The notes beneath the pieces were generated by a model. The model saw nothing but the letters and a program-made list of their open reading frames with translations. It did no database searches and was not told where the DNA came from. Below, piece by piece: positions 52,337-60,456 of a DNA stretch of 62,517 nt. Location: positions 1-62,517 of IMG/VR virus record IMGVR_UViG_3300044797_000113; one strand, given 5' to 3'. The translations under genes were made by a program, and so were the position numbers. The stretch's first letter is position 1; the number at the start of each line of letters is the position of its first letter. The stretch is from a virus.

Positions 52337-54244
52337 ATGAACAAAACGCTCGCACTCATTTTCGCGCTCGCGCTGCCGTGCGCCGCCTTCGGTCAGCAGA
52401 CCGTTGGGACGCTGAACTTCGTGCAGAGCAGCGCGCCGGCAGCGCCGACAAGCGGGGTGACCGGATACGCGAACTCAAGAAATGAGCTGAACTGGGTATT
52501 CCCAACGGGGCCTAACTTCGCCGTGGCACCGCTGTCGTCTGGCGGGATATTGAATCCTTTTTCGGCGCCGATCCAGTTTGGATTCACGGCCCAGTCGGCC
52601 ACGTCGTTTGTGTACGATGATTTTCAGTCGCCGTTATACACGACGGGCACTCTTCTGAACGGCCTTGTTTGTCCAACTGGCCAAACGTGGTCGGTTTCAG
52701 GTGCGGGAGTAGCTACCACCACGATTTCCGGGAATGGATTTGTCACTGCTGAATCCTCAATCAGCAATACGTCTTACAGCTTTTTGAATTACGGGGCGCT
52801 AATACCTGAAATAAAAGTCGGGTTTGTAATGAAGACTCCGGCCGATTTTGTGCCGAGCCAAACGGTAACATTTCTGGTCCTTATAGCCGCTCAGGACACA
52901 AGCATCCAGAAGATGCTGCACTTGCAGATCACCCCAACTACTTGGGCTTTTCAAAAGACCTTGAGCGGCGGCGGCGGTTTGGTCACACTGCTCGCTGGCA
53001 CCCACCAATTACAGCCCGGCGTTCAGTACACATGCGGATACACAATTAACTGGGCGGCTGGAACGGCTACCGTTTATCCGCCAATGGGGCTTCCTCAGAC
53101 CTGTGCGGCGGATCCTGATATTACGACGATTGCCGGGCAGCAAGGCTGTTGGGAATTGACGAACCCTGGAACCTTCGGAGGACACTACAATGCAACCATA
53201 AATTATGCCAGCATGGGGCCAACCCAAGGTTCAAAATCGGTTGACTCTGGATATGCAACTCACACCGCCGACATGGGCCTTGTTCGCGGCAGCGACCTCT
53301 TGGGGCTCCCGGTTTGGCACCGAGTGACGTTTTCAATTCCATCGGGAACTGCGGCGGGATGGTACACGGTAGCCATAGGAGCGTCTGCGGAAGGGGTGAG
53401 GATTCATGGAACCGTGGCGGTTTCAGCAGATGACGGAACGTATTACACGCGCTGGCTTGGATATGTTGACGCCGTGCAAACCGGAACACCGACAATAATC
53501 ACGAATTGGGTGAGTGATAATTCGGGGGCAACTCAACTGAGATTGTCGAATCTCACATCTCCACCGAGTGCGCAACTGGACGTGTATCTTAACGGTCCAG
53601 CATCGACCCCTCCCAAGAACGTAACTGTGGATATTTTTGGTGACTCGATCCCGTATAATCCAGCGATTGGGACAAGCGCTTCGCCTTTGGGCGGAACCGT
53701 GACGACGACGCCTATCACGGGTCAACTGGCCCCGTTAATGGCCGCCAGCAATTTAGCGACGGCCTCCATGCAGTCCGGAGTGGCGCTAGCGGCAAACGCA
53801 AGCAACGGCAACACCGAGCCTGCCATCAAGTGGACAAATATCAATACCAGCAACTCCGTCGGAGCCGCAATCGACGCAATCAGGACCGGCGCAGGATACG
53901 CCCACTCACTTAGGTTTTGGACGGCAATTAACGGGAGCGGCGGCACGCTGACTCAAGCCGGGTACTTTGACACAAGCCAAAACTTTTTCGTGACCGGGAT
54001 CGCGTCGGCGGCCGGTCTTGCTCTAACTGGTGCAACCTTTGCGGGAACTGTCACGCTCTCGTCCGGAGCCGGAACGATTACGTCCGCAGCGATCTCAACC
54101 ACGAGCACCGTGATTTTGACCCAAGTCACGGCAAGCGGGACGGCAGGAACCTATGAACCGCTTGTCAAGGCCGGATCTGGGTCAGCGACCGTCACTGGGT
54201 TGGCCACCGACAACTCAACCTACAACTGGCGCGTCATCCAGTAG
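52337..54244 (+). CDS. Tail fibre with signal-peptide-like start
   Basis: 635 residues. N-terminus MNKTLALIFALALPCAAFG is a strong signal-peptide candidate. Residues about 90-260 resemble a concanavalin/LamG-like sandwich (QSPLYTTGTLLNGLVCPTG, PEIKVGFVMKTP). The last 200 residues are low-charge Thr/Ser/Ala fibre repeats (AIKWTNINTSNSVGAAIDA), ending in NWRVIQ. The same leader type as the preceding spike. Host-range determinant by position. Confidence 0.7.
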   Translation: MNKTLALIFALALPCAAFGQQTVGTLNFVQSSAPAAPTSGVTGYANSRNELNWVFPTGPNFAVAPLSSGGILNPFSAPIQFGFTAQSATSFVYDDFQSPLYTTGTLLNGLVCPTGQTWSVSGAGVATTTISGNGFVTAESSISNTSYSFLNYGALIPEIKVGFVMKTPADFVPSQTVTFLVLIAAQDTSIQKMLHLQITPTTWAFQKTLSGGGGLVTLLAGTHQLQPGVQYTCGYTINWAAGTATVYPPMGLPQTCAADPDITTIAGQQGCWELTNPGTFGGHYNATINYASMGPTQGSKSVDSGYATHTADMGLVRGSDLLGLPVWHRVTFSIPSGTAAGWYTVAIGASAEGVRIHGTVAVSADDGTYYTRWLGYVDAVQTGTPTIITNWVSDNSGATQLRLSNLTSPPSAQLDVYLNGPASTPPKNVTVDIFGDSIPYNPAIGTSASPLGGTVTTTPITGQLAPLMAASNLATASMQSGVALAANASNGNTEPAIKWTNINTSNSVGAAIDAIRTGAGYAHSLRFWTAINGSGGTLTQAGYFDTSQNFFVTGIASAAGLALTGATFAGTVTLSSGAGTITSAAISTTSTVILTQVTASGTAGTYEPLVKAGSGSATVTGLATDNSTYNWRVIQ

Positions 54245-54281
54245 CTTGACGCCGCACCCGTTCCCGTTCTATACCGCCCCC

Positions 54282-54533
54282 ATGACAAAGAGCCGCGCAA
54301 ATTGGCACTCACTGGTCGCCGTCGCCGCCGTCGTGGGGGCCGAACTCGAAGGCTTGAAGGGCGAGACCTACCAGCAGCTTGCCTCGCACACGATCATCTT
54401 CTGGGTGTGCCTCTTTTGCGCGATCATCGTCGGCTACGGCAACTCGGTGATTTCGACCAAGCCGACAGAGCCCGCCGCACCCTCCAATGCGACTCCTGCT
54501 TCCCCTCTCCCTCCTGCTGCTCCTGCTCCTTGA
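54282..54533 (+). CDS. Holin candidate
   Basis: 83 residues from the ATG at 54282. A weak hydrophobic segment (SLVAVAAVVGAEL) and one clear transmembrane helix (TIIFWVCLFCAIIVGYG). The tail is pure Pro/Ala (PASPLPPAAPAP) because that DNA also encodes a lipoprotein in another frame. First gene of the lysis cassette. Length, helices and position fit a small holin. Confidence 0.65.
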   Translation: MTKSRANWHSLVAVAAVVGAELEGLKGETYQQLASHTIIFWVCLFCAIIVGYGNSVISTKPTEPAAPSNATPASPLPPAAPAP

Positions 54534-54633
54534 CGGCTGCATTGCCGTCAGGGAACGCCCCGGCGACCCGTACACGGTGCTCGCTCCGGGCCAGCAGGCT
54601 TGCGGTATCAAAAACACGACCCTTTTCCCATGA
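54487..54633 (+). CDS. Small lipoprotein nested in the holin 3' end (Rz1-like)
   Basis: 48 residues, starting inside the holin gene in a different frame. MRLLLPLSLLLLLLL followed by lipobox LDGC (Cys 18) gives a clear lipoprotein signal; the mature part is Pro-containing and short, as in outer-membrane spanins. Its stop overlaps the ATG of the next gene (ATGA at 54630), which supports real translation. It is too short to stand out as an ORF. Confidence 0.7.
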   Translation: MRLLLPLSLLLLLLLDGCIAVRERPGDPYTVLAPGQQACGIKNTTLFP

Positions 54634-55067
54634 AAATCCAAAGCCTGATCCTCCTCCCGGTGCTTCTCATTTTGAGCGCCTGCCAGCTACCCCAGATCGA
54701 AGCCTCCGCCACCTACATTGGAGCCGAAGCCGCGACGGCGGCCCTGCTTCAAAAGCAGCCGCAGGCGCTTTTGCCGCTACAATCCCTTGTCGCGGACTGG
54801 CACAAGTACCAGCTCGGTACGCTGACGACCTCCGATGAGGCCGTGCTCCTTCAGCAGATCACCACGGCGACGAAGGCCAAACTGGACCCAGTTGCCGCTG
54901 CGACCCTCGACGGCGCCGTGCAGCAGATCCTCGCCAATGTGAATACGACCGCACCTACACCGCTCGGGGGTGCAGCCGCCGCAATCATCACCGACCTGAT
55001 GAACGGAGTGGCCCGCGAACTGACGGTTTACGTGCCGCCATCCTCGACCGCCGCGACCTCCCCCTGA
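54630..55067 (+). CDS. Second lipoprotein of the lysis cassette
   Basis: 145 residues from an ATG overlapping the nested lipoprotein stop. MKIQSLILLPVLLILSAC is a lipoprotein signal with lipobox LSAC (Cys 18). The mature part is helical and Ala/Thr/Leu-rich. Coupled (TGATG) to the hydrolase gene. It may act as a large outer-membrane spanin or superinfection factor. Confidence 0.65.
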   Translation: MKIQSLILLPVLLILSACQLPQIEASATYIGAEAATAALLQKQPQALLPLQSLVADWHKYQLGTLTTSDEAVLLQQITTATKAKLDPVAAATLDGAVQQILANVNTTAPTPLGGAAAAIITDLMNGVARELTVYVPPSSTAATSP

Positions 55068-55516
55068 TGCTTCAAGTCCTGCTCTTTCGCGGCACCGGGG
55101 CATTCTCCCGCCTGATCGAGTGGCAGACGCGCGGGCCGTACAGCCATGCGGCCCTGCTTCTGCCGGACGGGAGGCAGATCGAGGCATGGTCGGACGGGGT
55201 GGACATCAGGCCGCACTTTGAGGACCACGGGAGCCGCGTGGACCGCTTCACGGTGGCCGCGACCAAACAGCAGGTTGTCAAGGTTGCGAACTTCGCGCGC
55301 GGCGAGGTAGGATGCGCCTATGATTGGTACGCCGATTTCTGCTTCGTAACAAGGATGCGTCCCCCGCGTTCGGACAAGGCGTGGTTTTGCTCGGAGCTGG
55401 TGTATGCCTCCCTTGAGGCCGGCGGCATCAACCTGTTCCGGGGAACAGAAGCCTATGAGGTCAGTCCGTCCATGCTCGCCCGGTCTCCGCTTCTCACAAA
55501 GCAACATATCGCATGA
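55067..55516 (+). CDS. Permuted NlpC/P60-like hydrolase, endolysin candidate
   Basis: 149 residues. The motif FSRLIEWQTRGPYSHAAL places a His early, with SHAALLLPDG its strand, and WFCSELVYASLEAGG supplies the catalytic Cys late. This reversed order is typical of the YaeF/YiiX-type permuted papain-like group, which cut amide bonds in peptidoglycan or acyl substrates. In a lysis cassette it is the best endolysin candidate. No signal peptide, so it would need the holin. Confidence 0.75.
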   Translation: MLQVLLFRGTGAFSRLIEWQTRGPYSHAALLLPDGRQIEAWSDGVDIRPHFEDHGSRVDRFTVAATKQQVVKVANFARGEVGCAYDWYADFCFVTRMRPPRSDKAWFCSELVYASLEAGGINLFRGTEAYEVSPSMLARSPLLTKQHIA

Positions 55517-55569
55517 CTTGCATTGCACGCCACGAAGTAAGGAAAAGCGGAATCCTCTAAACTCGACCG

Positions 55570-55992
55570 ATGATCGAAGACTGCCTAACTTTCCTGGACA
55601 AGTTCATGCCGACAGCGCGAGGCACAACAGTTTGGCGTTCCGCGATTACCCTGCTCGTAGTAGGGCTGTTTGGCATGGGCGCCCTTGCGTGGAAGCTGCT
55701 TCCGGCGAATGTGGATGCCGCGATCGACAACAACAAGACGATCCTGGCGCACTCGGCGGCGCTCGTTCAGGCTCAAACGGCGGTCGTCGATGCAAAGAAC
55801 GAGGCGCAGGAGGCCGCCAAGAAAGCCGATTCGCTATTGGCTACCCAGCTTCGGATATTCGATGCGTTGAAACAGGGGCATGACGACACCGAGAACGTAC
55901 TGTTGAAGGTGACGGCCACGAATCAGAGCCTCGACGACGTCAAGGAACGCCTGACGAGGATCGAGGCAAAACAGGACCAGGCGTCCCGGTAG
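55570..55992 (+). CDS. Inner-membrane coiled-coil protein (i-spanin-like)
   Basis: 140 residues. One transmembrane helix (ITLLVVGLFGMGALAWKLL, about 26-44) followed by a periplasm-sized coiled coil (DAKNEAQEAAKKADSLLA to LTRIEAKQDQ). Layout matches Rz-type inner-membrane spanins, which pair with a lipoprotein. It ends at 55992, one base before the stop of the convergent recombination operon. Confidence 0.6.
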   Translation: MIEDCLTFLDKFMPTARGTTVWRSAITLLVVGLFGMGALAWKLLPANVDAAIDNNKTILAHSAALVQAQTAVVDAKNEAQEAAKKADSLLATQLRIFDALKQGHDDTENVLLKVTATNQSLDDVKERLTRIEAKQDQASR

Positions 55993-56466
55993 TCACTCGC
56001 CCCCGAACGGTGCTTCGTTCTGCGGGTCGGCGACCGTCTCGGCAGGATCGGCAGGATCGGCCAGCGCCAGTTCCTTCTGCAACTCGGCTGGCGTCATCTG
56101 GTCGACGGAAACCGTCTCCGAGGTGTCGAGGCGCACGGTCGTCTTGATGCCGGGTTTGGGGTCGTCGAGGCGAACTTCGCACGTCACGGAACGGTACTCG
56201 AATCCGCTGGTGATGTTGCTGGAAAGCTCGCTGATCTTGGAGGTGACGCGCTCCGATCTGGCCTTGAACTGCGTCTTGACCGTGGCGAACTCGTTCTCGA
56301 TCTGTGCCGCCTCCTGGTGCGCCTCGGCGATCTGGCGTCCCTTCTCGAGCATTTCCTCCTTGGTGAAGAGGACGCGCAGTTGCAGGGAGATTTTCTTGGG
56401 CAGCGTGATGGCGGGCGCAGCGGCTTCGGCCGCGGTGGTGGCTGTGACTGTGGGTTTGGTGGGCAT
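55993..56466 (-). CDS. Conserved phage protein beside the Sak4-like ATPase
   Basis: 157 residues. The pattern ITLPKKISLQLRVLFTKEEM, a central coiled coil, GFEYRSVTCEVRLDDPKPG and RLDTSE followed by MTPAELQ is a recognisable family without known function found next to phage recombination genes. Acidic tail ends APFGGE. Last gene of the leftward recombination module. Confidence 0.7.
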   Translation of the reverse strand: MPTKPTVTATTAAEAAAPAITLPKKISLQLRVLFTKEEMLEKGRQIAEAHQEAAQIENEFATVKTQFKARSERVTSKISELSSNITSGFEYRSVTCEVRLDDPKPGIKTTVRLDTSETVSVDQMTPAELQKELALADPADPAETVADPQNEAPFGGE

Positions 56467-56469
56467 AAA

Positions 56470-57456
56470 TTAAAATGGCTCGGGTTCGGGTGCTGTGGTG
56501 GACGTCGCGGCCGGAGCCTGAGTGGCCGGCTTCACGGCATCCTCTTTCCACTTCGCGAGTTTGTCCTTCAGCGCGACACGGTCGGACTTCGGCACAGTGT
56601 CCCACCAGGCTTTGAGGGCGTCGAGCCCCTGGCCGGCGGCGTTGGCGCCTTCGGCGGAGAAGTCGCGGTCGGCGGCAGCGGGCTTCCCCTGTGCCCATTC
56701 GGCGATTTTCTGTCCGATGTCCTCACTGAGAGGCTGAGGGTCCGCGAAAATGTCGGTGAACTGGCGGGCGGTCTTGATCATCATTTTCTCGCCCACCTCG
56801 TCGGACACCCATGTAGGAACTCCGCCGGCGTGTGGCATAAGGAGGCAGCAAGCGGTCATCTCGAACACGAGCTCGCTGCTTCCGATTGGCATGAAGCCGA
56901 TGTTTTCAATCTCGGTCTTCCCCTCGCGCTTCATGGGCTTCACCTTCTCCTTGGCGCGGAAGTTCATGATGAGGTTCGCCTTCAACTGAAGGATGCCGTC
57001 GATCATGGCTCGGCGCTCCTGGGATGGTTTGATGAAACTTGCGAGCTTGCATGCCTGGCGCTTCCCCCAGTTGTCGCCGGCCATGCGATCCAGCTCCGCT
57101 TCGGCGTATTCCAAATATCCACCGGCGCCGGAATGTTCATGGGTCATAGAGTCGACGACGATGGTGTTGACTCCCTTGTCGACAAAATGCCGGATGGCTG
57201 CGAGGTAGTCTAGCGACCGGAACGGCGCCTTGAAGTCCATATGCTGGAACTTGAAGTAGTCGGCGTAGTGGAGGGCGCGGCTGGCCTCGGTGTCTATCAC
57301 CCCGATCAGGCCGCCGGAAACACGTTGGATGCCCGTTGCGAGGCGAAGGGCGGACATGGTCTTGCCGCCGCCGGCTGGGCCCATGATTCCTAGAAGCACG
57401 GGCACGCTTTGGCGTGTGGCCAGCTTGTCTTCAAATGTACGCGGTGAGTTTGACAT
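56470..57456 (-). CDS. AAA_24/Sak4-like recombination ATPase
   Basis: 328 residues. Walker A IMGPAGGGKTMSALRLA near residue 30; VIDTEASR; Walker B with NTIVVDSMTHEH near residue 118. RecA-like core ends near 240, then a Lys/Asp-rich linker and tail (PAATSTTAPEPEPF). This family includes Sak4-type single-strand annealing/recombinase proteins and often pairs with a RecE-like nuclease, as here. Likely repairs and concatemerises phage DNA. Confidence 0.85.
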   Translation of the reverse strand: MSNSPRTFEDKLATRQSVPVLLGIMGPAGGGKTMSALRLATGIQRVSGGLIGVIDTEASRALHYADYFKFQHMDFKAPFRSLDYLAAIRHFVDKGVNTIVVDSMTHEHSGAGGYLEYAEAELDRMAGDNWGKRQACKLASFIKPSQERRAMIDGILQLKANLIMNFRAKEKVKPMKREGKTEIENIGFMPIGSSELVFEMTACCLLMPHAGGVPTWVSDEVGEKMMIKTARQFTDIFADPQPLSEDIGQKIAEWAQGKPAAADRDFSAEGANAAGQGLDALKAWWDTVPKSDRVALKDKLAKWKEDAVKPATQAPAATSTTAPEPEPF

Positions 57457-57459
57457 GGC

Positions 57460-58644
57460 TTAAATGGTTGAGGCTTTGTTCTCGATCCACAGGGCGAATT
57501 TCTCAGCCTGGTCGTGACAACTGGCGGCGGCGGCGCGACCGGCGTCGGTCACGCAATCGGGCGTCTGCAGGGCGCGGACAGATTGGGCGAACGCGGAGAT
57601 CTTCACGCGGTCGGGCGCCTTGGCTGCGGTTTGTCTGGCAAGTTCTTCGGCGGCCTTCCGGTCAGATTCCGCCTTGGCCGCATCGGCAATTCGCCTTGCC
57701 TCGGATTCCCTGGCTGCCCGGACCTCGGCTTCGGCCTTCTCGCGGGCCCTGGCTTCCTCGTTGGCCTTCTTCCATGCGGCCTCTTGGTCGGCTTTGGCTT
57801 TGGCTGCGGCTGCCTCGAGCTCTACGCGGGCAGCTTTCTCGATCTTCTCGGCCTTGGCCTGTGCCTCCGCGAGAATCGCGGCGCGTTCTGCGGCTGCTTT
57901 CGCCTCTGCTTCGGCCTTTTCCTTGGCAACCCGTTCACGCTCTGCCCGCGCAGCCTCCTCTGCCGCCTTCCGTTCGGCCGCTGCCTTGGCCTCGCGCTCC
58001 TCGGCTTCCTTCTTGAGCCGTTCGTTTTCCTCGCGCATGGCCTTCTCCCGGGCGAGCCGTTCGTTCTCCTGGCGGATTCTGTCCTCCTCGGCCTTTCGCT
58101 GGGCGTCAAGGCGCTGCTGGTGGGCCAGCTTTGTGTTATCGAGGAGCTGGTCGAACGACTCCCGGGACATTTCCCCCAGGCTGAAAAACGTCGTGTCGAC
58201 CTTGTAGACGGCCAGCTGAATCTCTCGTTCGGCCTTCAAGGCGGCCTTCCGCGCTGCTTCCTGCCGTTCCTCGAACTTCTCCTGGTCCTCCAAGTGCTGT
58301 TCGACCGGCTCGATCGTGCACTTGACCAGCGTTGCCATGGCGTCGATCGCCTTTCCGCGGCGCAGCGAGTCCTCTTTCAGCGTCTTTCGCTCAGACTCGA
58401 CCCGGCACCGAACGTCCTTCAGGGCGAGCCGGAGCGTCTTGACCAGCTTCTTGTCGGTCGGCGTGCTGGCCGCCGTGATATTGATGGACTTGGCCCGGTC
58501 GATCAACTGGCCGGCCTCGGCAAACAACGGCTGGAATCGGGACAGACAGGCTTGACGGCTCTGGGCCTCAAGCTGGTACGGCGCGACGGCTGCGGAAAGC
58601 GGCGATTCGTCGGCGACTTCTAGGGCGAGTGGTTCGGTGGACAT
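57460..58644 (-). CDS. Long coiled-coil protein (DUF1351-like) of the recombination module
   Basis: 394 residues. Residues 30-130 contain SINITAASTPTDKKLVKTLR and RVESERKTLKEDSLRRG, typical of the phage DUF1351-like group. The middle 200 residues are an almost uninterrupted Ala/Glu/Lys/Arg coiled coil. A short compact end follows (ALQTPDCVTDAGRAAAAS). Encoded between nuclease and ATPase; a tether or loader for annealing is plausible. Long antisense frames here are a side effect of the repetitive composition. Confidence 0.75.
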   Translation of the reverse strand: MSTEPLALEVADESPLSAAVAPYQLEAQSRQACLSRFQPLFAEAGQLIDRAKSINITAASTPTDKKLVKTLRLALKDVRCRVESERKTLKEDSLRRGKAIDAMATLVKCTIEPVEQHLEDQEKFEERQEAARKAALKAEREIQLAVYKVDTTFFSLGEMSRESFDQLLDNTKLAHQQRLDAQRKAEEDRIRQENERLAREKAMREENERLKKEAEEREAKAAAERKAAEEAARAERERVAKEKAEAEAKAAAERAAILAEAQAKAEKIEKAARVELEAAAAKAKADQEAAWKKANEEARAREKAEAEVRAARESEARRIADAAKAESDRKAAEELARQTAAKAPDRVKISAFAQSVRALQTPDCVTDAGRAAAASCHDQAEKFALWIENKASTI

Positions 58645-58650
58645 AAGATT

Positions 58651-59520
58651 TCAGGTGGTGCTCATCATCTCCCGGTACTCCGCGTACTTCGGTGCCTCGA
58701 CGCGGACAACGCCGGTGGCGTAGGACGGCCATTTTCCGGTTCGCATCCCTTCTCCCCAGCGTTTCAGGGCCCGGTCGTAGCGGGTCTGGCCGATTGCCTG
58801 GTACATGCCGGTCATTTCGACGGGCGTGCAAAGGAACGGGAATTTGTTCTCGACGTACACGTAAATTACGCGTGTCCGTCCGATCGAATCGGGATGCGCC
58901 GCGGTCACGCCGGCCGAAAGGTGACAGGCTTTGATGTCGTACCCCATGTCGTAAATGTTCCGCGCCGCGAAGTCCGGATCGGAGGATCCTGAGATTTTCA
59001 AATCGAAGATCGTTGTCTGGTTCGCGCCCAGGGTGAGCCGGTCGACCCGGCAACGCGCGAATAGGTCGGGCTCCGGTTTCCAGATGCAAGTGACTTCGGA
59101 TTTTCCGTCGGCCCATTCGACCGCCAATCCGTATTCGCCCAGCCAGTTGAATGTCTCGTCGCGGAGTTTTTGGGCGTTGACGTAGGTCGGGCGAAGCACA
59201 GGGATCTTGCCAGCCTCCCGGGCCGAGTCGCGGAACTCCTTCGCGGCTTTGGTCGTAAAGTTGTCAAACTCGCCAATCTCGAAGTCCTGGCCTTTGCCGA
59301 GGATGAGCAGATGGCAGATTGATCCGAAGTCCATGATCTTGGATTCCTCCTCGGATGGAGCCTTGGACTTACCGAGCCTGACGTGCTGGTAGAACGCATG
59401 CCGCGGCGTCTCTGCGGCGAGCGTCACGGCTACGGAGCCGGAGAGGGAAGGGCCAGGGGCCGGGTCCGCATGGTAGAGGTCATGCGGGCAGTCGTCGTAC
59501 ATGCCGGGTTCAAGTGTCAT
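58651..59520 (-). CDS. RecE/exonuclease VIII-like PD-(D/E)XK nuclease
   Basis: 289 residues from the ATG at 59520, chosen because it starts the family motif (EPGMYDDCPHDLYHADPAP). KIMDFGSICHLLILG, then RCRVDRLTLG with the metal-binding Asp, IFDLKISGS with the D-x-K, and MYQAIGQTRYDRALKRW complete the DUF3799/exonuclease 8 type core. It resects double-stranded ends for the annealing ATPase. A palindrome at 59569-59583 lies 49 bases upstream. Confidence 0.9.
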   Translation of the reverse strand: MTLEPGMYDDCPHDLYHADPAPGPSLSGSVAVTLAAETPRHAFYQHVRLGKSKAPSEEESKIMDFGSICHLLILGKGQDFEIGEFDNFTTKAAKEFRDSAREAGKIPVLRPTYVNAQKLRDETFNWLGEYGLAVEWADGKSEVTCIWKPEPDLFARCRVDRLTLGANQTTIFDLKISGSSDPDFAARNIYDMGYDIKACHLSAGVTAAHPDSIGRTRVIYVYVENKFPFLCTPVEMTGMYQAIGQTRYDRALKRWGEGMRTGKWPSYATGVVRVEAPKYAEYREMMSTT

Positions 59521-59567
59521 TGCGAAGAGGGACGGTTGGACGGTGGATGGGGCGACGCAAGCACAAT

Positions 59568-59768
59568 TTACGCTTTTTGCGTAGGCTGCAAATCGGGGTC
59601 GGGAATGAGTCGGGAAATGGCCTGGGCGTAATGCGCCGGGCATGGGCAATGGATCACGGGTATCTCGGCTCTGAGTGCCCACGCTGTGTCCGTGACCGAG
59701 TCCTCGCAAAGCTGGCAGATTTCGACAGCAATCCAGGACTCTCTAGTGCGAGATCGGGCGAAGGTCAC
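59568..59768 (-). CDS. Small Cys-containing hypothetical protein
   Basis: 66 residues from a GTG that overlaps the upstream stop (GTGA). CQLCEDS and a later HCPCPAHY give a possible zinc site. Its last codons (PTQKA and stop) are formed by the palindrome at 59569-59583. A longer ATG start exists but overlaps the upstream gene by 58 bases. Confidence 0.55.
   Translation of the reverse strand: MTFARSRTRESWIAVEICQLCEDSVTDTAWALRAEIPVIHCPCPAHYAQAISRLIPDPDLQPTQKA
59569..59583. promoter_or_regulatory. Operator-like palindrome, copy 4
   Basis: TACGCTTTTTGCGTA: perfect arms, A5 spacer on the other strand. It lies 49 bases upstream of the nuclease start at 59520, i.e. at the head of the recombination operon, and inside the end of the preceding small gene. 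Confidence 0.65.
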
Positions 59769-59992
59769 GGTGCTTGCGGTTTGAACTCCCACAGTCCGAT
59801 TTCGTACTCGGCGTTTGTCCATTCAGGGTTCTGTACAGATACCCGTTCACCGTCCACGTCGACGGTCACGTATTGGGTTATTTCTTCGGAGTAGTCGCCT
59901 CGGTATAGGGCGGCCTCGGCTGCGGAGATCGTGTGAAACCGTCGGCCGATTACACACGATTCCACGCCTCGATCTTGGAACGCGTGACTCAT
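59765..59992 (-). CDS. Small hypothetical protein
   Basis: 75 residues. Beta-rich middle (ITQYVTVDVDGERVSVQ) and aromatic end (EYEIGLWEFKP). ATGA overlap with the gene upstream and GTGA with the gene downstream. No family recognised. Confidence 0.6.
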   Translation of the reverse strand: MSHAFQDRGVESCVIGRRFHTISAAEAALYRGDYSEEITQYVTVDVDGERVSVQNPEWTNAEYEIGLWEFKPQAP

Positions 59993-60456
59993 ACGCTAAC
60001 CCCATATCTCTGCCGCCTGTCAAACATGGCATGGCGGCCGTAAATCACCCTGTCGCCGGAGTCGCGCTGGCGGACCCAGGCGGCGCGGCGGGACATTTCG
60101 AAACGGCCCGCTGGCGTGAGTCGGTAAGACATACGAAAAACCGAAGGATCAAACCAACCGGTAAAGCTGTTTTCATGGCGGAACTCCCAAAATCGAGAAT
60201 CGCGGGGAGGCTGAATTTCTATGTATGGGCACTCTGTGCCCACGCTTGCCCAGCCCGTCTCCGGCGCCACCCCTTGCGAGGCAGCGCCGGAGTTGTCTGG
60301 AACACCGCCCGAGATCACCCCTGAGACCGGGCGGGTCGTCGTCTCGCCGGAACCAACCGGCGAAAGCGAAAGTGTCGATGCGACGTTGGATTGAGCGTCG
60401 ATTACTTGCCACATGAATCGGTCCATTTTGTCGAGTCCCGGGTGTTCGTCATTCAT
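59989..60456 (-). CDS. Hypothetical early protein
   Basis: 155 residues. A low-complexity Ser/Gly/Val stretch (40-70) separates a helical start from a C-terminal domain rich in Arg/Phe/Tyr (RFWEFRHENSFTGWFDPSVF; RMSYRLTPAGRFEMSRRA). Overlaps the upstream gene by eight bases. Not recognised. Confidence 0.6.
   Translation of the reverse strand: MNDEHPGLDKMDRFMWQVIDAQSNVASTLSLSPVGSGETTTRPVSGVISGGVPDNSGAASQGVAPETGWASVGTECPYIEIQPPRDSRFWEFRHENSFTGWFDPSVFRMSYRLTPAGRFEMSRRAAWVRQRDSGDRVIYGRHAMFDRRQRYGVSV

Noticed and set aside
57514-58623. Rightward frames (369 codons, and a Ser/Ala-rich 195) opposite the coiled-coil gene
   Set aside because: Repetitive composition of the sense coiled coil removes stops on the other strand; products are leucine/glycine or alanine/serine runs.
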